Source: Muricoccus nepalensis (GTDB lineage Bacteria; Pseudomonadota; Alphaproteobacteria; Acetobacterales; Acetobacteraceae). From it: 50,376 nt of DNA. Each line of letters begins with the position of its first letter. The first letter of the stretch is position 1. A model generated the notes under the pieces. That model saw nothing but the letters and a program-made list of their open reading frames with translations. It was not told where the DNA came from and ran no database searches. The stretch covers positions 211 to 50,586 of the forward strand of contig NZ_RCZP01000039.1 of the NCBI RefSeq assembly GCF_006438825.1. Direction: 5' to 3'. Both the position numbers and the translations under genes were made by a program. Shown here piece by piece: positions 42,809-50,376 of the stretch.

Positions 42809-43966
42809 TCACCCCAGCGCCGCCTGTTCCCGTCCCCAGCGGGCGCGCCGGCGGGCGACGTCCTCGACGGGAACGCTCATCTGGGCGCCGACCTGCTCGT
42901 CCGTCATGCCCGCGCGGAGAAGGCTGCACATGACGTGCTCGCCCAGCACCGAGAGCGGGCCGGTGGGGTTGCGGCCCTCGCGGTAGGCGAGGTGGTCGTC
43001 CGTCTCCTCCATGAACTCGAGGTAGTAGGGGTTGAGGCTCTCCGGCAGGGCCTTGTAGGCCACGACGTCGCCGTACCGCCACCGGGTGAGGGCGCTGCGC
43101 ATGGCCCAGTAGCTCTCCTTCAGGCTGTCCTTGAAGGTCTTCACGGGGTGCCAGAGGTAGTTCCGCTTGAGCCGGAACACGGGCCACTTCAGGGGGCGGT
43201 AGACGAAGCTGCCGGGGTAGTAGGAGGGCTCGAGAAGGGTGTTGCTGTAGAAGTGGGTCCGCCGGTAGCGCGGCGTGAAGGCGCCGGCGCCGCCGATGTC
43301 CTCCAGGAGGAGGCCGGCATTGTGCAGGATCGTCGGCCAGGTCACCTCCAGGTGCCCGGACCACCCCTCGCGATAGGCCGCGTCCATGGTCTCCATCGCC
43401 CGCCGGCTCGCGCGGAAGACCGGCATGAAGGCGCCCATGCGCTGCTCCCAGCGGAATCCCGGCACCACCGCGCTCGGGCCCTCGGGGGTGCCGAACTTGA
43501 ACCAGATCCACCAGTCCGGATCGGCCGCCGCGCTGCGGATCGTGGTCGTGAGAAGGTCGGCCTTGCTGTTCTCGAAGGCCGCGAAGAAGGTTTCCCAGCG
43601 GCCGCTGAAGCGCACGTCGTACTCGATGTACCAGTAGCGCTCGTAGTTCGGGTGCTGCCGGTAGAAATGCAGCACCGGGAGGTCGGTATGGCCCCCCGAG
43701 TGGAAGATCCACTCCGGTCCGCCCGCCGACTTCGCGGGGTATTCGGGCGTGCGGATCTCCGTCGTGGTCACGAAGTGCAGGGGGGTGTTGCGCAGGAACC
43801 GGGGCCGCTTCGCCCCCGGGGGCGCGTGCATGAGCCAGACGGCCGTGATGTGCGGCGGGCAGGCACGGCGAAGGGCCTGGAACTGCCGGACGATGCCGGG
43901 GGTGACGAGATGGGACGTGAACAGGACGACCGTGGGAACGGTCTCAGGAGCCGCGGATTCGAGCAT
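42809..43966 (-). CDS. Glycosyltransferase-like protein (DUF3405-like)
   Basis: A 385-residue soluble protein starting MLESAAPETVPTVVLFTSHL. The core YWYIEYDVRFSGRWETFFAA contains a D-x-R variant of the DxD metal/nucleotide-sugar motif of GT-A enzymes. The segment DPDWWIWFKFGTPEGPSAVV and the Trp/Tyr-rich middle (HFYSNTLLEPSYYPGSFVYR) recall DUF3405-type transferases. The C-terminal about 45 residues (SLLRAGMTDEQVGAQMSVPV) look like a small helical add-on. The acceptor is unknown; the position near other glycan genes suggests exopolysaccharide or glycoprotein work. The family assignment is from memory of motifs. Confidence 0.6.
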   Translation of the reverse strand: MLESAAPETVPTVVLFTSHLVTPGIVRQFQALRRACPPHITAVWLMHAPPGAKRPRFLRNTPLHFVTTTEIRTPEYPAKSAGGPEWIFHSGGHTDLPVLHFYRQHPNYERYWYIEYDVRFSGRWETFFAAFENSKADLLTTTIRSAAADPDWWIWFKFGTPEGPSAVVPGFRWEQRMGAFMPVFRASRRAMETMDAAYREGWSGHLEVTWPTILHNAGLLLEDIGGAGAFTPRYRRTHFYSNTLLEPSYYPGSFVYRPLKWPVFRLKRNYLWHPVKTFKDSLKESYWAMRSALTRWRYGDVVAYKALPESLNPYYLEFMEETDDHLAYREGRNPTGPLSVLGEHVMCSLLRAGMTDEQVGAQMSVPVEDVARRRARWGREQAALG

Positions 43967-44050
43967 GAAACCATCTCTTTCCGCATCAAACAGGCATGAA
44001 AGCGGAGATTCAATACAGTATCAGATTTTGCGCGGCGCGAAATCGGGATT

Positions 44051-44452
44051 CTAGCACACGCTCCCGGGCCGCCCGCCCGGGGCCTCCGGGCGGTAGCGGC
44101 TGGAGGCCATGGGGTCCTCCTTGAGCGTCCGGGCCAGGGCCGCGCGGGCGTCCTCGCCGGGAACCAGGGCCACCACACGGTCGAACCAGGGCGCCTGGCC
44201 CTTCACCCGCGCCAGGAACAGCCGGTCGAGCGCCGCGGCCAGCGGCGGGCGCCCGCCGCAGCAGGTGCAGGCCTGGGGATGAGAGGAAAGGTAGAGGTCA
44301 AAGCTCGCCACCGCGACTGCGCCCGCCGGCATCTCCGGCGGCGGCGCCTCCGCCAGCACCGCGGCGCCGGGGCGCGCGGCCAGGGCAGCGCGCATCGCCG
44401 CCTCGTCGGCCACCGGCAGGACGGGAATGCGGCCATCGGCGAAGACAGGCAT
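44051..44452 (-). CDS. CobW/COG0523-like fragment protein without P-loop
   Basis: A 133-residue protein starting MPVFADGRIPVLPVADEAAM at 44452. AAGGAG nine bases upstream fixes this start over an ATG at 44479. Its centre, ACTCCGGRPPLAAALDRLFL, then WFDRVVALVPGEDARAAL and ARTLKEDPMASSRYRPEA, follows the order seen in CobW/ZNG-type metal-chaperone GTPases: the metal-binding CxCC, DL..AL..L, FDRVVIET.G, L..DP....YR. The Walker A GxxxxGK and the GTPase switch are absent. It could be a metal-binding adaptor or a decayed paralogue. Divergent from the ArsR-methyltransferase/metH genes across a 44-bp operator region, it is probably under the same control. Confidence 0.6.
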   Translation of the reverse strand: MPVFADGRIPVLPVADEAAMRAALAARPGAAVLAEAPPPEMPAGAVAVASFDLYLSSHPQACTCCGGRPPLAAALDRLFLARVKGQAPWFDRVVALVPGEDARAALARTLKEDPMASSRYRPEAPGGRPGSVC

Positions 44453-44474
44453 GGCGGGTTGCTCCTTCAAGATA

Positions 44475-44496
44475 GACATAAAGATATCGTTATGTC
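44475..44496. promoter_or_regulatory. Palindromic operator between the CobW-like and ArsR-metH genes
   Basis: A 22-bp near-perfect palindrome, GACATAA-N8-TTATGTC with an internal GATATC (20 of 22 bases symmetric), occupies half of the 44-bp divergent gap and abuts the ATG at 44497. Its form fits ArsR-family operators. It is the likely site for autoregulation by the adjacent ArsR-methyltransferase protein and for control of metH and the divergent gene. Confidence 0.75.
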
Positions 44497-45441
44497 ATGA
44501 TCAAGGCTATGGACGACATCCTGGCCCAGCTCCGCGCCGCCGCCGAGCCCACGCGCCTCCGCCTCCTCGCCCTCTGCGCGCGGGGGGCGCTCTGCGTGAC
44601 CGACCTCTGCGCGGCCCTCGGCCAGTCCCAGCCCCGGCTGTCCCGCCATCTCAAGCTGCTGGTGGAGGCGGGGTTGCTGGACCGCATGCCGGAGGGGCCG
44701 AACGTCTACTTCTCCCTCTCGCCCCGCGGCGGCCTGGCCCACGCCATCCTCGCCCGCCTGCCCGAGGACGACCCCCTGCTGGCCGCCGACCGCCGCCTCG
44801 CCGCGCGCCTCGGCGCCGAGCGCGCGCGCGCGGCGTCGGAAGCCTTCCAGAACGCCGGCGCCGACTGGGACGAGATGCGCGCCCTCGGCCTGCCCGCCCC
44901 CGCCGTCGAGGCGGCGCTCCGCGACGCCCTGCCGCCCCGCATCGCCCGCCTGCTCGACATCGGCGCCGGCACCGGGCAGCTCCTCGAGCTCGTGGCGGAC
45001 CGCTGCGACAACGCGCTCGGCGTCGATGCCAGCCGCGACATGCTGGCGCTGGCCCGCGGCCGCCTGGCCGAGCGCGGCCTCGCGTCCCGCTGCGCCGTCC
45101 GCCAGGCCGACATGTACCGGCTCCCCTTCGCCGACGCCTCCTTCGACGCCGTGACGCTCCAGATGGTGCTCCACTACGCCGAGGACCCCGCCGCCGCCCT
45201 CGCCGAGGCCGCCCGCGTCCTCTCGCCCGAGGGCGCGCTGCTGGTCGTGGACCTCGCCCCCCACGCCAGGGCCGACCTCATGGAGCGCCACGCCCACCGC
45301 TGGCCCGGCTTCGACGACGCCCAGCTCGCGGGCTGGCTCGGCGCCGCCGGCTGCTCCCTCTCGCCTCCCGTTGACGTGCCCGGCCCCCTGAACGTCCGCC
45401 TCTGGTCCGCGCATCGCGCGACCGCGGCCCAGCCCGCCTGA
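44497..45441 (+). CDS. ArsR-family regulator fused to SAM-dependent methyltransferase
   Basis: A 314-residue protein. Residues about 5-90 are an ArsR winged helix (AAEPTRLRLLALCARGALCV, then DLCAALGQSQPRLSRHLKLL, wing GPNVYFSLSPRGG). Residues about 140-300 are a class I methyltransferase with RLLDIGAGTGQLLELVADRC (SAM motif I), GVDASRDMLALARGRLAERG and LPFADASFDAVTLQMVLHYA. No Cys-based metal site is obvious (ALCARGALC is in the helix). The SAM-binding half suggests a regulator of methionine/SAM metabolism, as in SahR-like ArsR proteins; the ligand SAM or SAH is inference. It sits 11 bp before metH and probably in one operon. An ATG at 44509 is an alternative start that clears the operator. 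Confidence 0.9.
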   Translation: MIKAMDDILAQLRAAAEPTRLRLLALCARGALCVTDLCAALGQSQPRLSRHLKLLVEAGLLDRMPEGPNVYFSLSPRGGLAHAILARLPEDDPLLAADRRLAARLGAERARAASEAFQNAGADWDEMRALGLPAPAVEAALRDALPPRIARLLDIGAGTGQLLELVADRCDNALGVDASRDMLALARGRLAERGLASRCAVRQADMYRLPFADASFDAVTLQMVLHYAEDPAAALAEAARVLSPEGALLVVDLAPHARADLMERHAHRWPGFDDAQLAGWLGAAGCSLSPPVDVPGPLNVRLWSAHRATAAQPA

Positions 45442-45452
45442 GAGAACGCCCC

Positions 45453-48400
45453 ATGCCCCGACCGCACCTCCTCGACGCGCTGCGCGACCGTGTCCTCCTC
45501 TGCGACGGCGCGATGGGCAGCCGCGTCCAGGCGCTCACCCTCGATATCGAGAAGGACTACTGGGGGCAGGAGAACTGCACCGAGATCCTCAACCTGTCCC
45601 GCCCCGACATGGTGCGCGACATCCACCGCGGCTACTTCGAGGCCGGCGCCGACATGGTGCTGACGAACACCTTCGGCGGCAGCCCCGTCACGCTCGGCGA
45701 GTTCGACCTGACGGCGCGCACGCACGAGATCAACAAGCGCGCGGTGGAGCTCGCGCGCGAGGCCGCCGAGGGCTTCTCGGACGGGCGCCCGCGCTGGGTG
45801 ATCGGCGACATCGGCCCGGGCACGCGCCTGCCGAGCCTCGGCCACATCGCCTACGACACGCTGGAGGCCGCGCTGTTCGGGCAGTGCCAGGGGCTGATCG
45901 CGGGCGGCTGCGACGCCATCCTGACCGAGACGAACCAGGACACGCTCTTCATCAAGGCCGCGGTCAACGCCGCCAAGCGCGCGATCGCCGAGGCCGGCGC
46001 CGACATCCCCATCTTCGTGCAGGTGACGGTGGAGACGACCGGCACGCTGCTCGTCGGCCCCGACATCGCGGCGGCGGCCACGGTGGTGGACGCGCTCGAC
46101 GTGCCGCTGATCGGCCTCAACTGCGCGACGGGGCCGCAGGAGATGGCCGAGCACGTCCGCTGGCTCTCGCAGAACTGGCGCGGCCTTCTTTCGGTCCAGC
46201 CCAACGCCGGCCTGCCGGAACTGGTGGACGGCCACACCCACTACCCGCTCGGCGCCGCCGAGATGGCGAGCTGGATGGAGCGCTTCGTCACCGAGGACGG
46301 GCTGAACCTCATCGGCGGGTGCTGCGGCACCTCCATCCCGCACATCCAGGCGCTGGACGCGATGCTGCGGCGCCTCGGCGGCGCGAAGGCCCGCCCGGCG
46401 CCGGTCGCGCGCAAGCCCGTCTGGGTGCCCTCCGTCGCCAGCCTCTACGGCGCGACGGCGCTCCGCCAGGAGAACGCCTACTTCTCCATCGGCGAGCGCT
46501 GCAACGCCAACGGGTCGAAGGTGTGGCGGCAGCGTCAGGAGGCGCATGACTGGGACGGCTGCGTGGCCATCGGGCGCGAGCAGGTCTCGGAAGGCTCCAA
46601 CTCGCTCGACATCTGCACCGCCTTCGTCGGGCGCGACGAGGTGGCGGAGATGAACGAGGTCGTCACGCGCTTCACGAGCAGCGTGAACGCCCCCCTCGTC
46701 ATCGATTCCACCGAGACGCCGGTGATCGAGGCGGCGCTGAAGCTGCACGGCGGCAAGCCCATCATCAACTCGATCAACTTCGAGGACGGGGAGGGCCACG
46801 CGCGGGACCGCCTGGTGCTGGCGAAGAAGTTCGGCGCGGCCGTCATCGCGCTGACCATCGACGAGGTCGGCATGGCCAAGACCGCGGAGGACAAGCTCCG
46901 CATCGCCGAGCGCCTGGTGAGCTTCGCCTGCGACAAGCACGGCCTGCCGCAGTCCGACCTCATGATCGACCCGCTGACCTTCACCATCGCGACCGGCAAC
47001 GAGGACGACCGCAAGCTCGGCCTCTGGACGCTGGAGGGCATCCGGATGATCCGGGAGCGCTTCCCGGACATCCAGATCATCCTCGGCCTGTCCAACATCT
47101 CCTTCGGCCTCAACCCCGCCGCGCGGCACGTCCTGAACAGCGTCTTCCTCGACCACGCGGTCCGCGCGGGCATGACGGGGGCGATCGTCCACGTCTCCAA
47201 GATCAAGCCGCTTCACCTCATCCCCGAGGAGGAGGTGCGCGTCGCCGAGGACCTCATCTTCGACCGCCGCGCGGAGGGCTACGACCCCCTCCAGAAGCTG
47301 CTCGAGATCTTCTCCGGCCGGAAGGCCGCCGACACCGCCAAGCGCGCCAAGGCCGAGACGGTGGAGGGGCGCCTCAAGGACCGCATCGTGGACGGCGACC
47401 GCAAGGGGCTGGACGACGAGCTAGCGGACGCGCTGGCGCGGGGGATCGAGCCCTTAACCATCATCAACGACATCCTGCTCGACGGCATGAAGGTCGTGGG
47501 CGAGCTCTTCGGCGCCGGCAAGATGCAGCTTCCCTTCGTGCTGCAGTCCGCCGAGACGATGAAGGCGGCCGTCGCCTATCTCGAGCCGCACATGGTCAAG
47601 GTGGAGGGCCAGGAGAAGGGCACGATCGTGCTCGGCACGGTCAAGGGCGACGTGCATGACATCGGCAAGAACCTCGTCGACATCATCCTGACGAACAACG
47701 GCTACAAGGTCGTCAACCTCGGCATCAAGGTGCCGCTGGCCGACATCGTCACCGCCGCCCGCGAGCACAAGGCGCACGCCATCGGCATGTCCGGCCTGCT
47801 GGTGAAGTCCACGGTGGTGATGCGCGAGAACCTGGAGGAGATGTCGCGCCAGGGCGTCGACATCCCCGTCATGCTCGGCGGCGCGGCGCTGACGCGGAAC
47901 TACGTCGAGGACGACTGCGTGAAGGCCTATGCCTGCGGGCGCGTGGCCTACGCGCGGGACGCCTTCGACGGGCTGCACCTGATGGACCGCGTCATGGGCA
48001 ACGGCTTCGACGACTACCTGGCCGCCCTCCAGGCCAAGCGCTCCGGCAAGGGCCGCAGCGAGCGCCGCACGCTCGGCGTGGCCGACGCCCGCGGCTTCGC
48101 CCCCGTCGAGATCGGCTACGCGCAGACCCGCCGCCGGCGCGAGACCGCCAGCGAGCCCGTCCCCGTGCCGCCCTTCTGGGGCGCCAAGGTGATCGAGGCC
48201 CCGCCCAAGGCCATCGTTCCCTTCATCAACGAGCGCAGCCTCTACCAATTCCAGTGGGGCTTCCGGAAGCAGGGGCGGAGCCTCGAGGACTTCATCGGCT
48301 GGGCGAAGCAGGAGCTGCGTCCCGTGCTGCGGCGGATGCTGGCGATCGCGGAGGAGGGCGAGATCCTCCGGCCCCAGGCCATCTACGGCTACTGGAAATG

Positions 48401-48953
48401 CGCGGGGCAGGGAAACGACCTCGTGCTCTTCGAGGAGGACGGCGCGACCGAGGCCGCCCGCTTCACCCTGCCGCGCCAGCCCAAGGCCGATGGCGATTGC
48501 ATCGCCGATTTCGTGCGTGACATCGACGACGGGCCGGCGGCACGAGACGTCATCGGCCTGCAGGTCGTCACCGTCGGCCAGAAGGCGAGCGACATGGCGC
48601 GCGAGTGGTTCGAGGATAACCGCTACCAGGACTACCTCTACCTCCACGGCCTCTCGGTGGAGATGGCCGAGGGCATGGCGGAGTACGTCCACAAGCGGAT
48701 TCGTGCCGAATGGGGCTTCGCCGGCGAGGACGCCCGGGACATGGAGAAGATGCTCTCCCAGGGCTACCGCGGCGGCCGGTATTCGTTCGGTTACCCGGCC
48801 TGCCCGAAGCTGGAGGACCAGGAGCCGCTGCTCCGCCTGTTGAAGGCGGAACGGGTGGGAGTCACGATCTCCGACGAATGGCAACTCCACCCGGAGCAAT
48901 CCACCTCCGCGATCGTGCTGCACCACCCGCGGGCGAAGTACTTCTCGGTCTAG
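45453..48953 (+). CDS. metH: Cobalamin-dependent methionine synthase
   Basis: This 1166-residue multi-domain enzyme transfers the methyl of methyltetrahydrofolate to homocysteine via B12. The homocysteine domain (about 1-325) has the zinc cysteines in LIGLNCATGPQEMAEHVRWL and NLIGGCCGTSIP. The pterin domain (about 350-610) has FSIGERCNANGSKVWRQ and PLVIDSTETPVIEAALKLHG. The cap and B12 domain (about 650-890) has the ligand His735 in KGDVHDIGKNLVD plus GMSGLLVKSTVVM. The SAM-binding activation domain fills about 920-1166 and ends PEQSTSAIVLHHPRAKYFSV. All parts are complete in one polypeptide, unlike the split metH of some relatives. The ATG at 45453 follows GAGAGAACGCCCC. It is regulated presumably by the ArsR-type operator upstream. 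Confidence 0.97.
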   Translation: MPRPHLLDALRDRVLLCDGAMGSRVQALTLDIEKDYWGQENCTEILNLSRPDMVRDIHRGYFEAGADMVLTNTFGGSPVTLGEFDLTARTHEINKRAVELAREAAEGFSDGRPRWVIGDIGPGTRLPSLGHIAYDTLEAALFGQCQGLIAGGCDAILTETNQDTLFIKAAVNAAKRAIAEAGADIPIFVQVTVETTGTLLVGPDIAAAATVVDALDVPLIGLNCATGPQEMAEHVRWLSQNWRGLLSVQPNAGLPELVDGHTHYPLGAAEMASWMERFVTEDGLNLIGGCCGTSIPHIQALDAMLRRLGGAKARPAPVARKPVWVPSVASLYGATALRQENAYFSIGERCNANGSKVWRQRQEAHDWDGCVAIGREQVSEGSNSLDICTAFVGRDEVAEMNEVVTRFTSSVNAPLVIDSTETPVIEAALKLHGGKPIINSINFEDGEGHARDRLVLAKKFGAAVIALTIDEVGMAKTAEDKLRIAERLVSFACDKHGLPQSDLMIDPLTFTIATGNEDDRKLGLWTLEGIRMIRERFPDIQIILGLSNISFGLNPAARHVLNSVFLDHAVRAGMTGAIVHVSKIKPLHLIPEEEVRVAEDLIFDRRAEGYDPLQKLLEIFSGRKAADTAKRAKAETVEGRLKDRIVDGDRKGLDDELADALARGIEPLTIINDILLDGMKVVGELFGAGKMQLPFVLQSAETMKAAVAYLEPHMVKVEGQEKGTIVLGTVKGDVHDIGKNLVDIILTNNGYKVVNLGIKVPLADIVTAAREHKAHAIGMSGLLVKSTVVMRENLEEMSRQGVDIPVMLGGAALTRNYVEDDCVKAYACGRVAYARDAFDGLHLMDRVMGNGFDDYLAALQAKRSGKGRSERRTLGVADARGFAPVEIGYAQTRRRRETASEPVPVPPFWGAKVIEAPPKAIVPFINERSLYQFQWGFRKQGRSLEDFIGWAKQELRPVLRRMLAIAEEGEILRPQAIYGYWKCAGQGNDLVLFEEDGATEAARFTLPRQPKADGDCIADFVRDIDDGPAARDVIGLQVVTVGQKASDMAREWFEDNRYQDYLYLHGLSVEMAEGMAEYVHKRIRAEWGFAGEDARDMEKMLSQGYRGGRYSFGYPACPKLEDQEPLLRLLKAERVGVTISDEWQLHPEQSTSAIVLHHPRAKYFSV

Positions 48954-49006
48954 GGGCGGGCGGGCTATGTCGGGGCGGATGAGCCCGCCCCGATGACCCC
49001 CTCCCG

Positions 49007-49894
49007 ATGAAGTCGGCCGAACGCACCGCCTGGACGAGCCTCGGCGTCGGCCTCACCGTGCTCGCCCTCAAGGGCGCGGCCTGGTGGCTGACCGGCAGCA
49101 CGGCGCTCTTCGCGGACATGCTGGAGACGGTGGTGAACGTCGCCGCCGCCACGGCCGCGTTGGCCGCCGTGCGCTACTCCGCCATGCCGGCCGACGACAA
49201 CCACCCCTACGGCCACGCCAAGGTCGAGTACTTCTCGGCGGTGCTGGAGGGGGCGCTGATCCTCGTCGCGGCCTCGATGATCCTGCAGGAGGCCTACCAG
49301 GCTTGGTTCCAGCTGCGCCCGCCCGACCAGCCGGCGCTCGGCCTCGCCCTCTCGGCGGTGGCGACGGCCATCAACGCGAGCTGGGCCACCATCCTCCGCC
49401 GGCGGGGCAAGCGCCTCGGCTCGCCGGCGCTGGTGGCCGATTCCCACTACCTCATGTCGGACGTGGTGACCTCGGCGGGGGTGATCATCGGCGTCGGGCT
49501 GGTCACCGTCACCGGGATCCTCTGGCTCGACCCCCTGCTGGCCGCGGCAACGGCCGTGATGATCCTCTTCTCCGGCGCCCGCCTCTTGCGGGAGAGCGTG
49601 GGCGGGCTGATGGACGAGGCGGTGCAGGCCGACGACCTCACCAACATCCGCGGCCTCGTCTCCACCCAGGCCGAGGGCGCGATCGAGGCCCACGACCTCC
49701 GCACCCGCCGCGCCGGGCGCATCACCTTCGTCGAGTTCCACCTCGTCGTCCCCGGCGCCATGCCGGTGGCCGAGGCGCACGTCATCTGCGACCGGATCGA
49801 GGCGGCGCTGAAGGAGGCGCTCGGCAGCGCCGTCATCACCATCCACGTCGAGCCCGAGGGGAAGGCGAAGCACAGCGGGGTCGTCGTCCTGTGA
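49007..49894 (+). CDS. Cation diffusion facilitator (CDF) metal exporter
   Basis: A 295-residue inner-membrane Zn/Fe/Co/Mn-type exporter with six helices and a cytoplasmic C-terminal domain. It starts MKSAERTAWTSLGVGLTVLA. Helix 2 carries TALFADMLETVVNVAAATAA with the acidic site, followed by the loop signature PADDNHPYGHAKVEYFSAVL. Helix 5 has VADSHYLMSDVVTSAGVIIG with the His/Asp pair. The C-terminal domain has VEFHLVVPGAMPVAEAHVIC and ITIHVEPEGKAKHSG. It belongs to the FieF/YiiP-like branch in which the first site is D-x-x-E. It lies 53 bp after metH on the same strand; a link to metal homeostasis for metH is possible. Confidence 0.92.
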   Translation: MKSAERTAWTSLGVGLTVLALKGAAWWLTGSTALFADMLETVVNVAAATAALAAVRYSAMPADDNHPYGHAKVEYFSAVLEGALILVAASMILQEAYQAWFQLRPPDQPALGLALSAVATAINASWATILRRRGKRLGSPALVADSHYLMSDVVTSAGVIIGVGLVTVTGILWLDPLLAAATAVMILFSGARLLRESVGGLMDEAVQADDLTNIRGLVSTQAEGAIEAHDLRTRRAGRITFVEFHLVVPGAMPVAEAHVICDRIEAALKEALGSAVITIHVEPEGKAKHSGVVVL

Positions 49895-49915
49895 ACCGCC
49901 CCTGAGGCCCCGGCC

Positions 49916-50376
49916 TTGAGCGCCGCCGCCGGGGGCCCGGCCGTGCCCCGCGCCACGCCCGCCTGGCGCCCCCGCCGCCGCCGGCAGCGCGCCCGGACCT
50001 GGCCCTGGTGGCTGGCGGCCGCCCTGCACGGCGCGGCGCTGGCCGCCATCCTCGTGAACCTCTCGCCGCCCCGCCTGCCCGAGCCCCCGGTGGTCGAGGG
50101 AACCCCGCTGGTCTGGGAAGGCCCGGTCGGCGCCGCCGAAGGGGCGCCCGAGCTCGCCGAGCAGGCCGCCCCGGCGACCGAGGCGAGCACCCCCCCGCCC
50201 AGGACCGACGCGCCCCCGGCCGAGGCCCCGCCCGAGCCGCCGCCCGAGGCGCCCGCCGCGGCACCGGCCGATCCCCCCGCCCCGGCGGAGCCGCTGGCCG
50301 CCGCGCCCGCCCCGGCCGAGGCCGCGACGGAGCCCCCCGCCGAGGCACCCCGCCCCGAGCCGCCGCCGGTCCCGCC
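49916..50376 (+). CDS. TonB-like energy transducer, N-terminal part (cut by window edge)
   Basis: The visible about 153 codons start with an Arg-rich cytoplasmic piece (TPAWRPRRRRQRARTWPWW), then one membrane helix (WWLAAALHGAALAAILVNLS), then a long Pro/Ala/Glu-rich periplasmic stretch (PPPRTDAPPAEAPPEPPPEA, and so on). This is the standard TonB layout; the C-terminal TonB domain lies beyond the window, so a TolA-type or other Pro-rich protein remains possible. The start may be TTG at 49916 (GAGG nine bases upstream) or the in-frame GTG at 49943. It begins 21 bp after the CDF gene. Confidence 0.7.
   Translation, partial: MSAAAGGPAVPRATPAWRPRRRRQRARTWPWWLAAALHGAALAAILVNLSPPRLPEPPVVEGTPLVWEGPVGAAEGAPELAEQAAPATEASTPPPRTDAPPAEAPPEPPPEAPAAAPADPPAPAEPLAAAPAPAEAATEPPAEAPRPEPPPVP

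Noticed and set aside
45174-47216. A 680-residue minus-strand frame opposite metH
   Set aside because: Mirror frame of a well-conserved gene; no recognisable protein.

Overview
The window looks like chromosomal DNA of a GC-rich alphaproteobacterium, probably an Acetobacteraceae/Roseomonas-type organism. This rests on very high third-position GC on the right, GroES/GroEL under a CIRCE operator, HWE-kinase traces, TRAP and MHS transporters, and a dual cold-shock-domain protein. The taxonomic guess is inference. No rRNA, tRNA or CRISPR array was recognised.

Left part (about 0.5-17.3 kb): by eye this is lower in GC than the rest and full of insertion-sequence debris. It sits between a truncated acetyl-CoA synthetase gene at the left edge and a dense, very GC-rich core block starting near 17.3 kb. 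It carries two intact IS5-family transposase genes, one IS3-family element whose orfB has an internal stop, three IS256-family fragments, an IS3 orfA fragment and an IS5 relic. Between these lie environment-response genes. There is an AppA-like blue-light/heme-type sensor (BLUF plus SCHIC-like domain), a second BLUF protein, a CIRCE-controlled groES-groEL operon, a dual cold-shock protein, a phytanoyl-CoA-dioxygenase-like oxygenase, a frameshifted inorganic pyrophosphatase and a DUF892 ferritin-like protein. I read it as an accessory light/stress island.

Middle part (17.3-30.6 kb): mostly minus-strand metabolic genes. A possible operon runs enoyl-CoA hydratase, acyl-CoA synthetase, GNAT, MFS, ROK-type protein; the first two gene pairs that touch (hydratase/synthetase, GNAT/MFS) overlap. 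The ROK protein has its sequence blocks in circularly permuted order. An MHS-family transporter follows, then a TRAP operon (dctP-dctQ-dctM) ending in a hydratase-like gene that lacks its expected metal-binding acids, then a ferredoxin-NADP reductase and a GNAT enzyme.

Cell-surface part (30.6-44 kb): a 1385-residue HAD/glycosyltransferase fusion with nine 14-residue coiled-coil repeats is divergent from a WcbI-FkbM fusion across an AT-rich spacer. Next comes a 1055-residue RTX protein with 46 uninterrupted nonapeptides arranged in 81-residue super-repeats. DUF3429, amidase, GNAT and a further glycosyltransferase-like gene follow. Together they suggest surface glycan and secreted-protein functions; no type I secretion genes are in the window.

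Right part (44-50.4 kb): a methionine/metal block. An ArsR-methyltransferase fusion regulator precedes metH. A near-perfect palindrome lies in the 44-bp gap to a divergent gene whose product resembles a CobW-type protein without its P-loop. A CDF metal exporter and the start of a TonB-like gene complete the window.
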